Shown one piece after another: positions 25,280-33,724 of a DNA stretch of 64,000 nt. The notes under the pieces were generated by a model, which saw nothing but the letters and a program-made list of their open reading frames with translations, was not told where the DNA came from and searched no databases. The stretch spans positions 1 to 64,000 of the forward strand of contig JAOBWK010000081.1 in assembly GCA_025463305.1 (NCBI GenBank), in the 5' to 3' direction. Numbering within the stretch: position 1 is the first letter of the stretch; the number at the start of each line of letters is the position of its first letter. Both the position numbers and the translations under genes were made by a program. The stretch is from Ilumatobacteraceae bacterium (GTDB lineage: Bacteria > Actinomycetota > Acidimicrobiia > Acidimicrobiales > Ilumatobacteraceae).

Positions 25280-26095
25280 GTGGCTCGGGCCTGGTACACC
25301 CCGGTCGCCTCACCGGCCGATCTCGATCGCGTCCTCGCGTGCTCCTGGACCGCTGAGCCGACGGGCCTCCATCGGCTGGTGCCCGACGCGTGCACCGACC
25401 TGATCTGGCTGAGCGACGGGCGCATCGTGCTCTGTGGTCCCGAGATCACCGCGTGGGACTTCGCCCTGCCGCCGGGCACCACCGCAGTGGGCGTGCGGTT
25501 CCGGCCGGGGTCCGCGCCGGCCGTCTTCGGCGTCGACGCCTCCACCATCCGTGACCGGCGGATGGGGCTCGCCGCGCTGCTCGACGACGCCACGGCGGCC
25601 GCGCTGTCACGCCGGCTGGGCGAGCTGCCGACCGCGGCGCGGCGGATGCACGCGCTCGAGCGGTTCGTGGCCGAGTGGTGCCAGCGCGGCGCACCCGCCC
25701 GACGGCTCGACGACGACTTCGCCGACCGGGTCCTCGATCACCTCGCCGCGTCGCCGCGCGCCTTCGCAGCACAGCTGGCCGCCGCGCTGGAGATGACGAC
25801 CCGGCAGCTGCATCGCCGATCGCTGGTCAGCTTCGGCTACGGCACCAGCGTGCTGGCCCGGCTGCTCCGCTTCCAGCGCTTCGTCGCGATCGCGGATGGC
25901 TCCGGGCCGACTCGGTCGCTCGCCCGGTTGGCGATCGAGGCCGGTTACAGCGATCAGGCCCACCTCGCCCGCGACTGCCGGGCGATCTGTGGCGAGACGC
26001 CGACTGCGTTCCTCGCCCGTTCGTTCGCCACGTTCCCGGACATGTCCGATCCGTACAAGACCGTGGCGCCGCTCGCGCGCACGATGTCGGCATGA
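25280..26095 (+). CDS. AraC-family transcriptional regulator with N-terminal sensing domain
   Basis: A 271-residue protein. Residues 1-110 form a cupin-like domain with LHRLVPDACTDLIWLSDGRI and VGVRFRPGSAPAVFGV, as in the DUF6597-type AraC regulators. Residues 160-250 hold the AraC HTH region ending LARLAIEAGYSDQAHLARDCRAICGETPTAFLA. It starts 6 bases after the SufR-like gene stops, and its own stop overlaps the next ATG (ATGA), so it is translationally coupled to the DinB-like protein. The ligand is unknown. Confidence 0.85.
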   Translation: MARAWYTPVASPADLDRVLACSWTAEPTGLHRLVPDACTDLIWLSDGRIVLCGPEITAWDFALPPGTTAVGVRFRPGSAPAVFGVDASTIRDRRMGLAALLDDATAAALSRRLGELPTAARRMHALERFVAEWCQRGAPARRLDDDFADRVLDHLAASPRAFAAQLAAALEMTTRQLHRRSLVSFGYGTSVLARLLRFQRFVAIADGSGPTRSLARLAIEAGYSDQAHLARDCRAICGETPTAFLARSFATFPDMSDPYKTVAPLARTMSA

Positions 26096-26643
26096 CAGAG
26101 ACCGCCGACCGCTACCGCCGACTCGCCGACCGGTTCACCGCGCTGGTCGCGGCCGTCCCGGCTGATCGTTGGGGCGCACCGTCGCCGTGCGATGAGTGGA
26201 CGGCGCAGGGCGTGCTCGACCACGTCGTGTCCACCGAGGCCGGGATGTTCGCACGCATGCCGTTCGCGACGGACCTCGGCATCGACGGCGTGGCCGCGAT
26301 CGACGCGTGGCCGACGGTCCGCGACGCGGTCCAAGGCGCGCTCGACGATCCCGCCCGTGCCGATCAGGAGTACGACGGCATGTTCGGCACGACCACGTTC
26401 GCGAAGACCATCGACCAGTTCTTCTGCCTCGATCTGGTGGTGCACGCATGGGACCTCGCCCGGGCGGCGGGCGTCGAGGAGTTCGAGGCGATGCCGACCG
26501 ACGAGATCGATGCCGTCACCCGCGCCCTGGAGCCGATCGCCGACTCGATGCGGATGCCGGGCGTCTTCGGTCCGGAGGTGCCCGTGGCCGACGATGCTGA
26601 TCCGCAGACCCGGCTGCTCGCGACGGTGGGTCGACGAGCCTGA
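26092..26643 (+). CDS. DinB-superfamily metal-binding protein (TIGR03086 type)
   Basis: A 183-residue four-helix-bundle protein. WGAPSPCDEWTAQGVLDHVV and FFCLDLVVHAWDLARA are the family hallmark helices whose histidines bind a divalent metal, as in mycothiol-dependent maleylpyruvate isomerase relatives. In Actinobacteria many such proteins are thought to use mycothiol, but no substrate can be named here. It overlaps the AraC gene by four bases and is likely its co-transcribed partner. Confidence 0.82.
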   Translation: MTETADRYRRLADRFTALVAAVPADRWGAPSPCDEWTAQGVLDHVVSTEAGMFARMPFATDLGIDGVAAIDAWPTVRDAVQGALDDPARADQEYDGMFGTTTFAKTIDQFFCLDLVVHAWDLARAAGVEEFEAMPTDEIDAVTRALEPIADSMRMPGVFGPEVPVADDADPQTRLLATVGRRA

Positions 26644-26647
26644 AGAT

Positions 26648-26672
26648 GTCAGCCGCTGACGTCTCCTAGGCT
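26648..26672 (+). promoter_or_regulatory. Operator GTCAGC-c-GCTGAC and leaderless promoter of the TetR gene
   Basis: A perfect 6+6 palindrome with one central base (26648-26660) is followed by the -10-like TAGGCT (26667-26672), which ends 6 nt before the ATG of the TetR gene at 26679. An operator placed between the -35 and -10 of a TetR gene is typical for autoregulation. Confidence 0.55.
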
Positions 26673-26678
26673 CATCCC

Positions 26679-27242
26679 ATGGGTCGCTGGGAGCCGAACG
26701 CACAGGGCCGTCTCGAACGGGCCGCGATGGAGCTCTACCTCGAACGGGGCTTCGAGCAGACCACGGTCGCCGAGATCGCCGAGCGCGCCGGCCTCACCGA
26801 GCGCACGTTCTTCCGCCACTTCGGCGACAAGCGCGAGGTGCTCTTCCACGGCGGCAAGGCACTCCAGGAGCTGTTGGTGTCCGTCGTCGATGAGGCACCC
26901 GCTGGCGCCACGCCGATCGAGCTGATCCGTGCGGCGATCGGCGCCGCCGCAGCGCTCCTCGGTGAACGCCGGCCGAACGCACTGCACCGACAGGCGATCA
27001 TCGTGGCCAACCCCGACCTGCAAGAGCGCGAGCTGATCAAGCTCGCCAACCTCGCGGCCGCGCTGGCCGATGCGCTCCGCCGTCGCGGTGTGGGTGATCT
27101 GGCGGCGAGCCTCACGGCCGAGGCGGGCGTCGCCGTGTTCAGGGTGGCCTTCGAGCGATGGGTCGACGCAGCCAACCAGCGCGGCTTCCAGGACATCGTG
27201 GATGACGCGTTCGCCGAGCTGAAGGCGGTCACCGGCGGCTGA
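26679..27242 (+). CDS. TetR-family transcriptional regulator
   Basis: A 187-residue regulator. The HTH is at about residues 10-55 with TVAEIAERAGLTERTFFRHF, followed by GDKREVLF, the classical TetR signature. The C-terminal ligand domain is Ala/Leu-rich helices with no recognisable subfamily. It is probably read from a leaderless ATG and autoregulated through the palindrome just upstream. Its other targets are unknown; the DinB/AraC pair and the convergent molybdoenzyme gene are candidates by position. Confidence 0.88.
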   Translation: MGRWEPNAQGRLERAAMELYLERGFEQTTVAEIAERAGLTERTFFRHFGDKREVLFHGGKALQELLVSVVDEAPAGATPIELIRAAIGAAAALLGERRPNALHRQAIIVANPDLQERELIKLANLAAALADALRRRGVGDLAASLTAEAGVAVFRVAFERWVDAANQRGFQDIVDDAFAELKAVTGG

Positions 27243-27270
27243 GCCACGATGGCCAGGTGGCCGGCGCGGG

Positions 27271-27882
27271 TCAGTCGCCGGTGTGGCGTAATTCGCGGAA
27301 CGGGTCGCCGTACATGTTGTAGCCGTTGCGCTCCCAGAACCCGGCGGTGTCGCGGTCGCGCAGCTCGATGCCACGCACCCACTTCGCGCTCTTCCAGAAG
27401 TACAGGTGCGGCACCACGATGCGGACCGGGCCACCGTGGATCGGCTCGATGTCCTCACCCTCGAACTGGTAGGCGACGATCGCGTCGTCGGTGGTGATGT
27501 CGGCCAGCGGGATGTTCGTGGTGTAGCCGAACTCGGCGTGCTCCATCACATACTTCGCACCCTTCTGCACGCCGGCCCGCTCGAGCAGGTCGCGCACCCG
27601 CACCCCGGTCCACGTGGTGTCGAACTTCGACCACTTGGTGACGCAGTGGATGTCGAACGTCGGGGTGACCGAGGGCATCGCCTTCAGCTCGTCCATGCTG
27701 ATCGTGTACGGCGTGTCGACCATCCCGAAGATGGTGAGCGTCCACTCGCCGGGCGCGTAGGTGGGCACGTCGCCCACGTGGAGGACAGGGAAGCGCTCGG
27801 TGAGGTACTGGCCCGGCGGCAGCCGCTCGGGGTCGATGCCCTTGTCGGCCAGCTCCTTGCGGTTGCGTTCGAAAAAGCCCAT
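27271..27882 (-). CDS. Sulfite-oxidase/YedY-like molybdopterin oxidoreductase
   Basis: A 203-residue catalytic-domain-only member of the SuoX/MsrP fold. The cofactor ligand Cys is C80 in FDIHCVTKWSKFD, and IHGGPVRIVVPHLYFWKSAKWV carries the pterin-contact and GxP motifs. No TAT signal or membrane segment is seen, so it should be cytoplasmic; this group is often annotated sulfite oxidase-like oxidoreductase and its substrate is unknown. The start is 5 nt from a CACAAT hexamer, so it may be leaderless; it is divergent from the membrane protein at 27914. Confidence 0.88.
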   Translation of the reverse strand: MGFFERNRKELADKGIDPERLPPGQYLTERFPVLHVGDVPTYAPGEWTLTIFGMVDTPYTISMDELKAMPSVTPTFDIHCVTKWSKFDTTWTGVRVRDLLERAGVQKGAKYVMEHAEFGYTTNIPLADITTDDAIVAYQFEGEDIEPIHGGPVRIVVPHLYFWKSAKWVRGIELRDRDTAGFWERNGYNMYGDPFRELRHTGD

Positions 27883-27887
27883 GCACC

Positions 27888-27906
27888 ATTGTGCCATCGG
27901 TAGCAT
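27888..27906. promoter_or_regulatory. Divergent leaderless promoter pair (CACAAT minus, TAGCAT plus)
   Basis: The 31 bp between two divergent starts contain CACAAT on the minus strand (27888-27893, 5 nt before the ATG at 27882) and TAGCAT on the plus strand (27901-27906, 7 nt before the GTG at 27914). The two -10 elements are 7 bp apart back to back, so polymerases must compete for this site. Confidence 0.45.
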
Positions 27907-27913
27907 CGGCGAG

Positions 27914-28705
27914 GTGAGCGACATCGACGGCGGTGGGTTGCCGACCGCACCGCGGCCGCCGGCTCCCGGCACGCCCCCACCTCCTCCGCCGAACCTCGGC
28001 CCGCCCCCCGGCTACGTCCCGTACGGAGGCGCGAACCAGGGCGCGTTCGGTTCGTTCCAGCGCATCGGCGGGCTCGCCAAGTGGCTCGGAATCTCGTTGA
28101 CGGCCCTGATCGCGGTGCAGGTGCTCGCGCTGATCAAGTCGGCGAGCGATCGCGGCAAGGCACGCGACTTCATCGCCGGTCGGATCAGCGAGGACGCCTA
28201 CACCAAGACCGTCGGGCTGTCCGCGCTGCTCGGCCTGCTGTCGTTCGTGGCCTTCGCCACCGTGGCCGTGCTGACGATCCTCTGGATGTTCCGGATGGCG
28301 AAGAACAACCAGATCCAGGGACGCATCGGCACGTGGAAGCCGGGCTGGGCGATCGGTGGCTGGTTCGTGCCGCCGTTCGTCGTCTACGCCGTGCCGTTCC
28401 TGATGTTCCGCGATCTCTGGAAGGCGTCGGACCCCGACACCAGCCGCGACTGGCGCACCCACCGCGTCGCGCCCATCGTCAACATCTGGTGGGTGCTCTA
28501 CGGCCTCGCCCCGGTCCTGTTCATCGGTGTCACGTTCTCGTCGTTCCAGCTCGACCGCTCCGCACTCGCGGCGGCGAAGGAGATCAACGACAAGTTCGGC
28601 ATCACGCTCGCGTCGAGCGTGGTCCAGATCGCCGCTGCGATCGCCTATCTGCTGCTCGTCCGTCAGTTGAGCGAACGCCACCGACGGAGCACGAACGAGA
28701 CGTGA
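27914..28705 (+). CDS. DUF4328-type integral membrane protein with Pro-rich N-terminus
   Basis: A 263-residue protein. The first 45 residues are Pro/Gly-rich and cytoplasmic-looking. Four or five hydrophobic segments follow (near residues 57-72, 95-118, 140-158, 190-210 and 230-250). WMFRMAKNNQIQGRIGTWKPGW and the following WxxPP are typical of the DUF4328 membrane family of unknown function. Its stop overlaps the next start (GTGA), so it is coupled to a SixA-like phosphatase. Confidence 0.75.
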   Translation: MSDIDGGGLPTAPRPPAPGTPPPPPPNLGPPPGYVPYGGANQGAFGSFQRIGGLAKWLGISLTALIAVQVLALIKSASDRGKARDFIAGRISEDAYTKTVGLSALLGLLSFVAFATVAVLTILWMFRMAKNNQIQGRIGTWKPGWAIGGWFVPPFVVYAVPFLMFRDLWKASDPDTSRDWRTHRVAPIVNIWWVLYGLAPVLFIGVTFSSFQLDRSALAAAKEINDKFGITLASSVVQIAAAIAYLLLVRQLSERHRRSTNET

Positions 28706-29163
28706 AGATCTTCCTGGTCCGACACGCGAAGGCGGGCGACCGGCTGCGCAACGCGCACGACGATCGCAAGCGCCCGCTGTCCAAGCCGGGCTGGACGCAG
28801 GCCGAGGCGCTCGCCGAGGCGCTGGTCGCGGCGGGGGCCAGTGGTCCGCTGATCTCCAGCCCGTTCGTGCGCTGCCGTCAGACGCTCGAGCCGCTCGGCA
28901 AGCGGCTCGGCCTCGACGTCACCCGCGACACATGCCTGGCCGAGGCCCAGCCGTTCGAGCCGATGCTCGCCCTGATGGAGCGCACCCCGGACGGATCGGT
29001 GCTGTGCAGCCACGGCGACATGATCCCCGACATGATCGCCGGCCTCCAACGGCGCGGCTGCGAGATCCTCACCGAGCCGCAGTGGAAGAAGGCGTCCGTC
29101 TGGGTGCTGCAACGCGACGACGGCGCGTTCGTCACCGCCCACGCTTGGCCCCCGCCCGACTGA
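28702..29163 (+). CDS. SixA-like phosphohistidine phosphatase
   Basis: A 153-residue histidine phosphatase opening MKIFLVRHAKAGDR (RHA in place of RHG, as in SixA), with SSPFVRCRQTLEPL supplying the second Arg and VLCSHGDMI the second His. SixA proteins remove phosphate from phosphohistidine residues of signalling proteins; the target here is not evident. It starts at a GTG that overlaps the stop of the membrane protein by four bases. Confidence 0.85.
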   Translation: MKIFLVRHAKAGDRLRNAHDDRKRPLSKPGWTQAEALAEALVAAGASGPLISSPFVRCRQTLEPLGKRLGLDVTRDTCLAEAQPFEPMLALMERTPDGSVLCSHGDMIPDMIAGLQRRGCEILTEPQWKKASVWVLQRDDGAFVTAHAWPPPD

Positions 29164-29189
29164 CCCGCGTCAGCCAGTCGACCCACGGG

Positions 29190-29630
29190 TCAGTTGGTGG
29201 TGCAGTGGAACGAGTTGCCGTCGCGGTAGCAGTTGTCGCTGGTGGCGACGTAGATCCAGAAGATCGCGCCGAGGGCGACGAAGACGAGGCCGACGATGAT
29301 GCCGGCGAGCGCGAGGCCGCGGCCCTTGGTGCCGGGCCGCTTGTTGATCTGGCTGCGGCCGACGAAGCCGAAGATCACCGCGAGCACGGCCGGGATCGGC
29401 AGGAACCAGAAGCACGGGATGACGTTGACGAGGCTGAGCACGAGGCTGGCGATGCTCAGGCCGTTGTTCTTCTCCGGTCCGGCGGGCGGCGCGCCGTAGG
29501 GCTGGTAGCCGTACGGGGCCGGCTGGCCGGGGAAGCCCTGGGGCTGGTTCGGGAACCCCTGCGGCTGGCCGGGGAACCCCGACGGCTGGTACGGAGGCGG
29601 GTTGTTCCCGGGCGGCGGCGGCATGCTCAT
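29190..29630 (-). CDS. DUF4190-type small membrane protein with Pro/Gln/Gly-rich N-terminus
   Basis: A 146-residue protein. Residues 1-55 are repeats of the GFPGQPQ type, a low-complexity cytoplasmic tail. Two transmembrane helices follow (near 58-84 and 104-128), separated by QINKRPGTKGRG, the DUF4190 pattern, and the end carries two cysteines (NCYRDGNSFHCTTN) that may form a disulfide outside the cell. The ATG at 29630 is chosen because TAAGGT ends 9 nt upstream; a GTG 6 nt further is possible. Function unknown. Confidence 0.75.
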   Translation of the reverse strand: MSMPPPPGNNPPPYQPSGFPGQPQGFPNQPQGFPGQPAPYGYQPYGAPPAGPEKNNGLSIASLVLSLVNVIPCFWFLPIPAVLAVIFGFVGRSQINKRPGTKGRGLALAGIIVGLVFVALGAIFWIYVATSDNCYRDGNSFHCTTN

Positions 29631-29646
29631 ACGCACCGCACCTTAC

Positions 29647-30507
29647 TCAGCCCGTCGGGGCGGTCGAGGTCTCCGTCGCGGCCGTGCCCGTCGGCACCGT
29701 GTCGCCGGTCGTGTCGCCCGTGCCCACCGTGTCGCCCGTGCCGGCCGTCGGGTTCAACGCCGAGTCGACGTACTGCGCGACGAGCGCGGTCATCTCCGCC
29801 GATGGATCGTTGCCGACGCACGCCGTGCGGTCGGTGGCCGCGGCGGTGAGGTCCTGGAGGAAGACGACGTCGATGACGGCCTGGAAGCAGTGCGGGTCGG
29901 CGTAGCTCGGGTCCAGGCCGATGGCCTGATCGATGTACTTCTTGCTCGTCGCCAGCAGCGTCGACGTGACCTCAGGGTCGGCCTGGCCCTGCGTGGCGAC
30001 GGCGGAGATCCAGCCGGCGTAGGTGAGCGCCTCGACGTTGTTCGGCTGGATCTGCAGCGCGGCGAGGTAGCGCTTGCTCGCCTCGCCGAAGTCGTTCGCA
30101 GCGAGCAGCGACTTGCCCTCGCTCAACAGGCTGGCGACCTGATCGGGCGATGTGCCGCCGGTGATGCTGTCGCTCGGATCGCGCTGGCCCGTCGCGCGGG
30201 CGACGAGGACGCCGGCGACCACACCGAACGCGACGACGGCGAGGGTGACGCCGATCAGCCGCTTCCAGTTGCGCGGCTGCTTGGGCGGCAGTCCGGAGCG
30301 CTTCTCGTCGATGGCGCGCAGCACGGCAGCGGCGCGGGCGGTGTAGCCGTCGCGCAGCGCGTGGTAGTCGTCGTCGTCGACATCGCCCGCGGCACGCTCG
30401 CGCTCGAGATCGGCGATCGAGCGGAGCAGGAAGCGCCGCTCCTCCTCCAGTTCCGCGAGCCGATCGGCGCTGACGAAGCCCGGTCGCTCGTCGGGTTCAG
30501 GGCTCAT
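29647..30507 (-). CDS. CcmI-like TPR protein, last gene of the ccm operon
   Basis: A 286-residue protein. An acidic, coiled-coil-prone start (LEEERRFLLRSIADLERERA), one membrane segment at about 84-106, then TPR-like helices (GEASKRYLAALQIQPNNVEALTYAGW) and a Thr/Gly-rich tail. This layout matches CcmI/CycH, the apocytochrome chaperone that presents the CxxCH peptide to the heme lyase, and it lies directly downstream of ccmH with an 11-bp overlap. Sequence identity to proteobacterial CcmI is low, so the name rests mainly on architecture and position. Confidence 0.7.
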   Translation of the reverse strand: MSPEPDERPGFVSADRLAELEEERRFLLRSIADLERERAAGDVDDDDYHALRDGYTARAAAVLRAIDEKRSGLPPKQPRNWKRLIGVTLAVVAFGVVAGVLVARATGQRDPSDSITGGTSPDQVASLLSEGKSLLAANDFGEASKRYLAALQIQPNNVEALTYAGWISAVATQGQADPEVTSTLLATSKKYIDQAIGLDPSYADPHCFQAVIDVVFLQDLTAAATDRTACVGNDPSAEMTALVAQYVDSALNPTAGTGDTVGTGDTTGDTVPTGTAATETSTAPTG

Positions 30508-31009
30508 CGTCCTGCTCGCGCAGCGCGGCATCGACGATGACCCGGTCCTGCTCCGTCGGCACGGTGTCGGCGGCCCGCTTCCAGCGCCGGAACGCCACGG
30601 TGAGCCCCGCGATGGCACACACCCCGGCGAACACCGGCAGCGCCCAGACGATGGCGTCGAAGCCGGTGGCCTTCGGCACGAGCTGGGTGTTGGCGCCGAA
30701 GTTGGTCTCGACGTACTGGATGATCTGATCGTCGGAGTACGTGCCCTGCTTGATCAGCGACATGATCTGCAGGCGGATGTTCTCGGCCGCCGGCGACTGC
30801 GACTCGTAGACGCTCTCGCCCTCGCACACCGGGCAGGCGAGGTGCTGGCCGATGCTGTCGAGCCGGTCGCCGTCGGTGAGCGGCCCGCTGGAACGCGTCG
30901 AGCCGATGAGCAGCGCGACGATGACGACGCCGAGCAGCACGACCCAACCGGGCCAGCGCTTGAGCCGTCGGTTGAGCGGGACGGGCGGGGGGACCGCCGT
31001 GGTGCTCAC
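30497..31009 (-). CDS. ccmH: Cytochrome c maturation protein CcmH
   Basis: A 170-residue membrane-anchored thiol oxidoreductase. N-terminal helix at about 20-36, then the CcmH domain with the active-site pair C59-P-V-C62 in LACPVCEGESV, the conserved RLQIMSLIKQGTYSDDQIIQYV segment and a C-terminal helix near 120-140. It keeps apocytochrome cysteines reduced for heme attachment. The GTG start overlaps the stop of the thioredoxin-like gene by four bases. Confidence 0.9.
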   Translation of the reverse strand: MSTTAVPPPVPLNRRLKRWPGWVVLLGVVIVALLIGSTRSSGPLTDGDRLDSIGQHLACPVCEGESVYESQSPAAENIRLQIMSLIKQGTYSDDQIIQYVETNFGANTQLVPKATGFDAIVWALPVFAGVCAIAGLTVAFRRWKRAADTVPTEQDRVIVDAALREQDDEP

Positions 31010-31671
31010 GGCGTGGCCGTCGTCGGCGTGGTGGCGCCGTTGTAGATGGCCTGCTGGATCGAGAGGTAGCGGGTCAGCTCGTCGTCGGTGAGGTTGGTGA
31101 TGACGCGCAGCACCACGTAGCCGTTGGGATCGATGATCCAGGTCTCCGGCACCTTGGCGACGCCGAACTTCACGGCGATGTCGGCGTTCTTGTCGATCAG
31201 CACCTGCCACGACACCTTGTTCGTGCGGAAGAAGTTCGCGGTGCCGCCGTCGAGGTCGTTCCACACCACGCTGTACAGCTCGGCGCCGTTCGAGCCCAGC
31301 GCCTGCTGATCGGCCGCGAACTTGACCAGCTCGGGATGCTCCTGCACGCACGGCCCGCACGTCGCGTTGAAGAAGTTGAGCACGACCCAGCTGCCTTTGC
31401 GGTGCGACAGATCGAACGTCTTGCCGTCGAGCGTGGTGGCGCTCACGGCCGGCGCCGGCTTGCCGAGCAACGGCGAGTACGCCGTGTCGCTGGAGTCGTT
31501 CTTGGCCCGGATGAGGATCACGAAGAAGGCGCCGATGACCACGGCGACGACGAGGACGATCATCGGCGCCACCCGACGCGTCGAGGTCCGGCCCGCGGGA
31601 CCGCCAGGAACCGCGGTGTCGCCGGCAGTCGGATCGGCGACGGGATCCGTGCCCGCGCCCGGGTCAGACAC
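31006..31671 (-). CDS. Membrane-anchored thioredoxin-like protein (CcmG/TlpA/ResA type)
   Basis: A 221-residue protein. One membrane anchor at about 35-54, then a thioredoxin fold with the redox motif C105-G-P-C108 (FFNATCGPCVQEHPEL) and cis-proline region KVPETWIIDPNG. Located between ccmF and ccmH it should act as the CcmG/DsbE component that reduces apocytochrome or CcmH disulfides on the outer face of the membrane. GTG start; 8-bp overlap with ccmF. Confidence 0.88.
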   Translation of the reverse strand: MSDPGAGTDPVADPTAGDTAVPGGPAGRTSTRRVAPMIVLVVAVVIGAFFVILIRAKNDSSDTAYSPLLGKPAPAVSATTLDGKTFDLSHRKGSWVVLNFFNATCGPCVQEHPELVKFAADQQALGSNGAELYSVVWNDLDGGTANFFRTNKVSWQVLIDKNADIAVKFGVAKVPETWIIDPNGYVVLRVITNLTDDELTRYLSIQQAIYNGATTPTTATP

Positions 31672-33724
31672 TGACCGGCTCCTCGCTGCTCGCTCCGGTG
31701 CCCGCGCCCGGTGCCGCTGCTTCGACGGGCTCCTGCACCGGCGCCTTCGGGGCCGGCGGCGCGCCGTCGAGCTCGATGGGTGCCGACGTCGGATCGGTGG
31801 GCCGGCGCCGGCGCTTGCCGGGGAAGCCCGCCAGCGCCGTACCGAACACCATCAGCGCGCCGCCGATCCAGAGCCAGACGACGAGCGGCTTGATGAAGAT
31901 CTTGATCGACGCCGATTTGTCGCCGGGCTTCGAACCGGCGTCGAGGGTGAGGTAGATGTCGTTGAGGATGCCGTTCTTCACGGACGGCGTGGGGATGTTC
32001 GTGCCGAAGTTGGTGTAGGTGGAGATCGCCGGTGCGTACGACTTGCCGCCGTCGATGCTGACCGCGGCGCGCACGCCGTTGCTGCGCGACGTCGTGAACC
32101 CGTCGACCGACACCAGCTCGAAGGTGTGACCGCCGTAGCTGACGGGCGTGCCGACCGTGAGCTCGCGTGTGGATGAGTGGGTGTAGGTGGTGGAGGCCAC
32201 GAGCGCGACCGCGACGATGATGACGCCGATGTGCACCACCATCCCGCCGTTGGCCCGGCCGACGAGGCCGCGCAGGCCCTGCCGGCGGGTGGCCAGGATC
32301 AGCTGGCGCAGCGCGGCACCGGCGGCGAACCCGCCGAGCCCGAACGCGAGCAGCGCGGCGAACCCGTCGGCGCCGTAGATCAACGGCACGACGAGCGCGA
32401 TCACGCCGCCCCACGCCGGCCAGAACAGACGGTCGCGGAGCAGCTCGGTGCTCGCCTTGCGCCACGGCAGCACCGGCGCGACGGCCATCAGGAACAGCAG
32501 GATCAGCCCGAACGGCACGGACAGTGCCTCGAAGTACGGCGAGCCGACCTTGATCGAGCGGTTCTGCACGGCCTCGACGATGAGCGGGAACACGGTGCCG
32601 AGCAGCACTACGAACGCGAAGACCGTGAAGAGCACGTTGTTGGCCAGGAACGCGCCTTCGCGTGACATCGGCGAGTCGATGGCACCCGGCGAGCGCAGTC
32701 GATCCCCGCGCCAGGCGATGAGCGCGAGCGACACGATCGTGACGAGCCCGAAGAACGACAGCAGGTACGGCCCGATGGTGCCGTTGCTGAACGCGTGCAC
32801 GCTCTTGATGACGCCTGAGCGGGTGAGGAACGTGCCGAGGATCGTGAGCGCGAACGTCGAGACGAGCAGCGTCAGGTTCCAGACGCGGAGCATGCCGCGG
32901 CGTTCCTGGACGAGCACCGAGTGGATGTACGCGGTGCCCGTCAGCCACGGCAACAGGCTCGCGTTCTCGACCGGGTCCCAGCCCCACACGCCGCTCCAGC
33001 CGAGCACCTCGTAGCTCCACCAGCCGCCGAGCAGGATGCCGATGGTGAGGAAGCCCCAGGCGAACAGCGCGAACCGGCGGGTCTCGGTGAGCCAGCGCTC
33101 ACCGACGCGGCCCGTGATGAGCGCGGCGATGGCAAACGCGAACGGCACCGTCATGCCGACGTAGCCGAGGTAGAGGATCGGTGGGTGGAACAGCACCAGG
33201 ACGTTGTTCTGCAGCAGCGGGTTCGGGCCCGGCCCGCTCGTGACGCCGACCGCGCCGGCCCGGAACGCGTCGGCCGGGCCGAGCGTGAGGACGAAGAAGA
33301 AGATGCAGACGACGAACATCACGACCAGCGCCCAGGCGACGAGTGGATCGTCGAGCCGCTTGCGGAACCGCCGCGCGATGACGACCGTGTAGCCGACGAG
33401 GATCACCAGCCAGAGCAGGATGCTGCCCTCGAGCGCGCTCCAGATCGCGGTGATGTTGTAGAGGAACGGCGTGGACGCCGAGCCGACCTGCTGCACGTAC
33501 GCCAGCGAGAAGTCGCGGTCGATGAGCGCCCGCTCCATCGCCGCGAACGCACCGATGCCGGCAACGGCCACCCCGACCGCGTACCGCTGGGTGCTGCGCA
33601 GCAGCCGGCCGTCGCCGGTGCGGATGCCGTACACCGTGGCGAGCGCGCCGAAGGTGGCACAGACCAACCCGATCAGCAGGATCGAGTGGCCCAGCGTGCC
33701 GTTCACTGTTTCAGCTGCAAGCAT
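31664..33724 (-). CDS. ccmF: Cytochrome c heme lyase subunit CcmF
   Basis: A 686-residue polytopic membrane protein. The tryptophan-rich heme-handling WWD domain is intact (GGWWSYEVLGWSGVWGWD followed by PVENASLLPWL), with flanking His residues in LFHPPILYLGYVGM and AYIHSVL. About 14-15 hydrophobic helices are visible, the usual CcmF count. CcmF takes heme from holo-CcmE and ligates it to apocytochrome c. Length is close to proteobacterial CcmF. It overlaps ccmE by 22 bp. Confidence 0.95.
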   Translation of the reverse strand: MLAAETVNGTLGHSILLIGLVCATFGALATVYGIRTGDGRLLRSTQRYAVGVAVAGIGAFAAMERALIDRDFSLAYVQQVGSASTPFLYNITAIWSALEGSILLWLVILVGYTVVIARRFRKRLDDPLVAWALVVMFVVCIFFFVLTLGPADAFRAGAVGVTSGPGPNPLLQNNVLVLFHPPILYLGYVGMTVPFAFAIAALITGRVGERWLTETRRFALFAWGFLTIGILLGGWWSYEVLGWSGVWGWDPVENASLLPWLTGTAYIHSVLVQERRGMLRVWNLTLLVSTFALTILGTFLTRSGVIKSVHAFSNGTIGPYLLSFFGLVTIVSLALIAWRGDRLRSPGAIDSPMSREGAFLANNVLFTVFAFVVLLGTVFPLIVEAVQNRSIKVGSPYFEALSVPFGLILLFLMAVAPVLPWRKASTELLRDRLFWPAWGGVIALVVPLIYGADGFAALLAFGLGGFAAGAALRQLILATRRQGLRGLVGRANGGMVVHIGVIIVAVALVASTTYTHSSTRELTVGTPVSYGGHTFELVSVDGFTTSRSNGVRAAVSIDGGKSYAPAISTYTNFGTNIPTPSVKNGILNDIYLTLDAGSKPGDKSASIKIFIKPLVVWLWIGGALMVFGTALAGFPGKRRRRPTDPTSAPIELDGAPPAPKAPVQEPVEAAAPGAGTGASSEEPVSV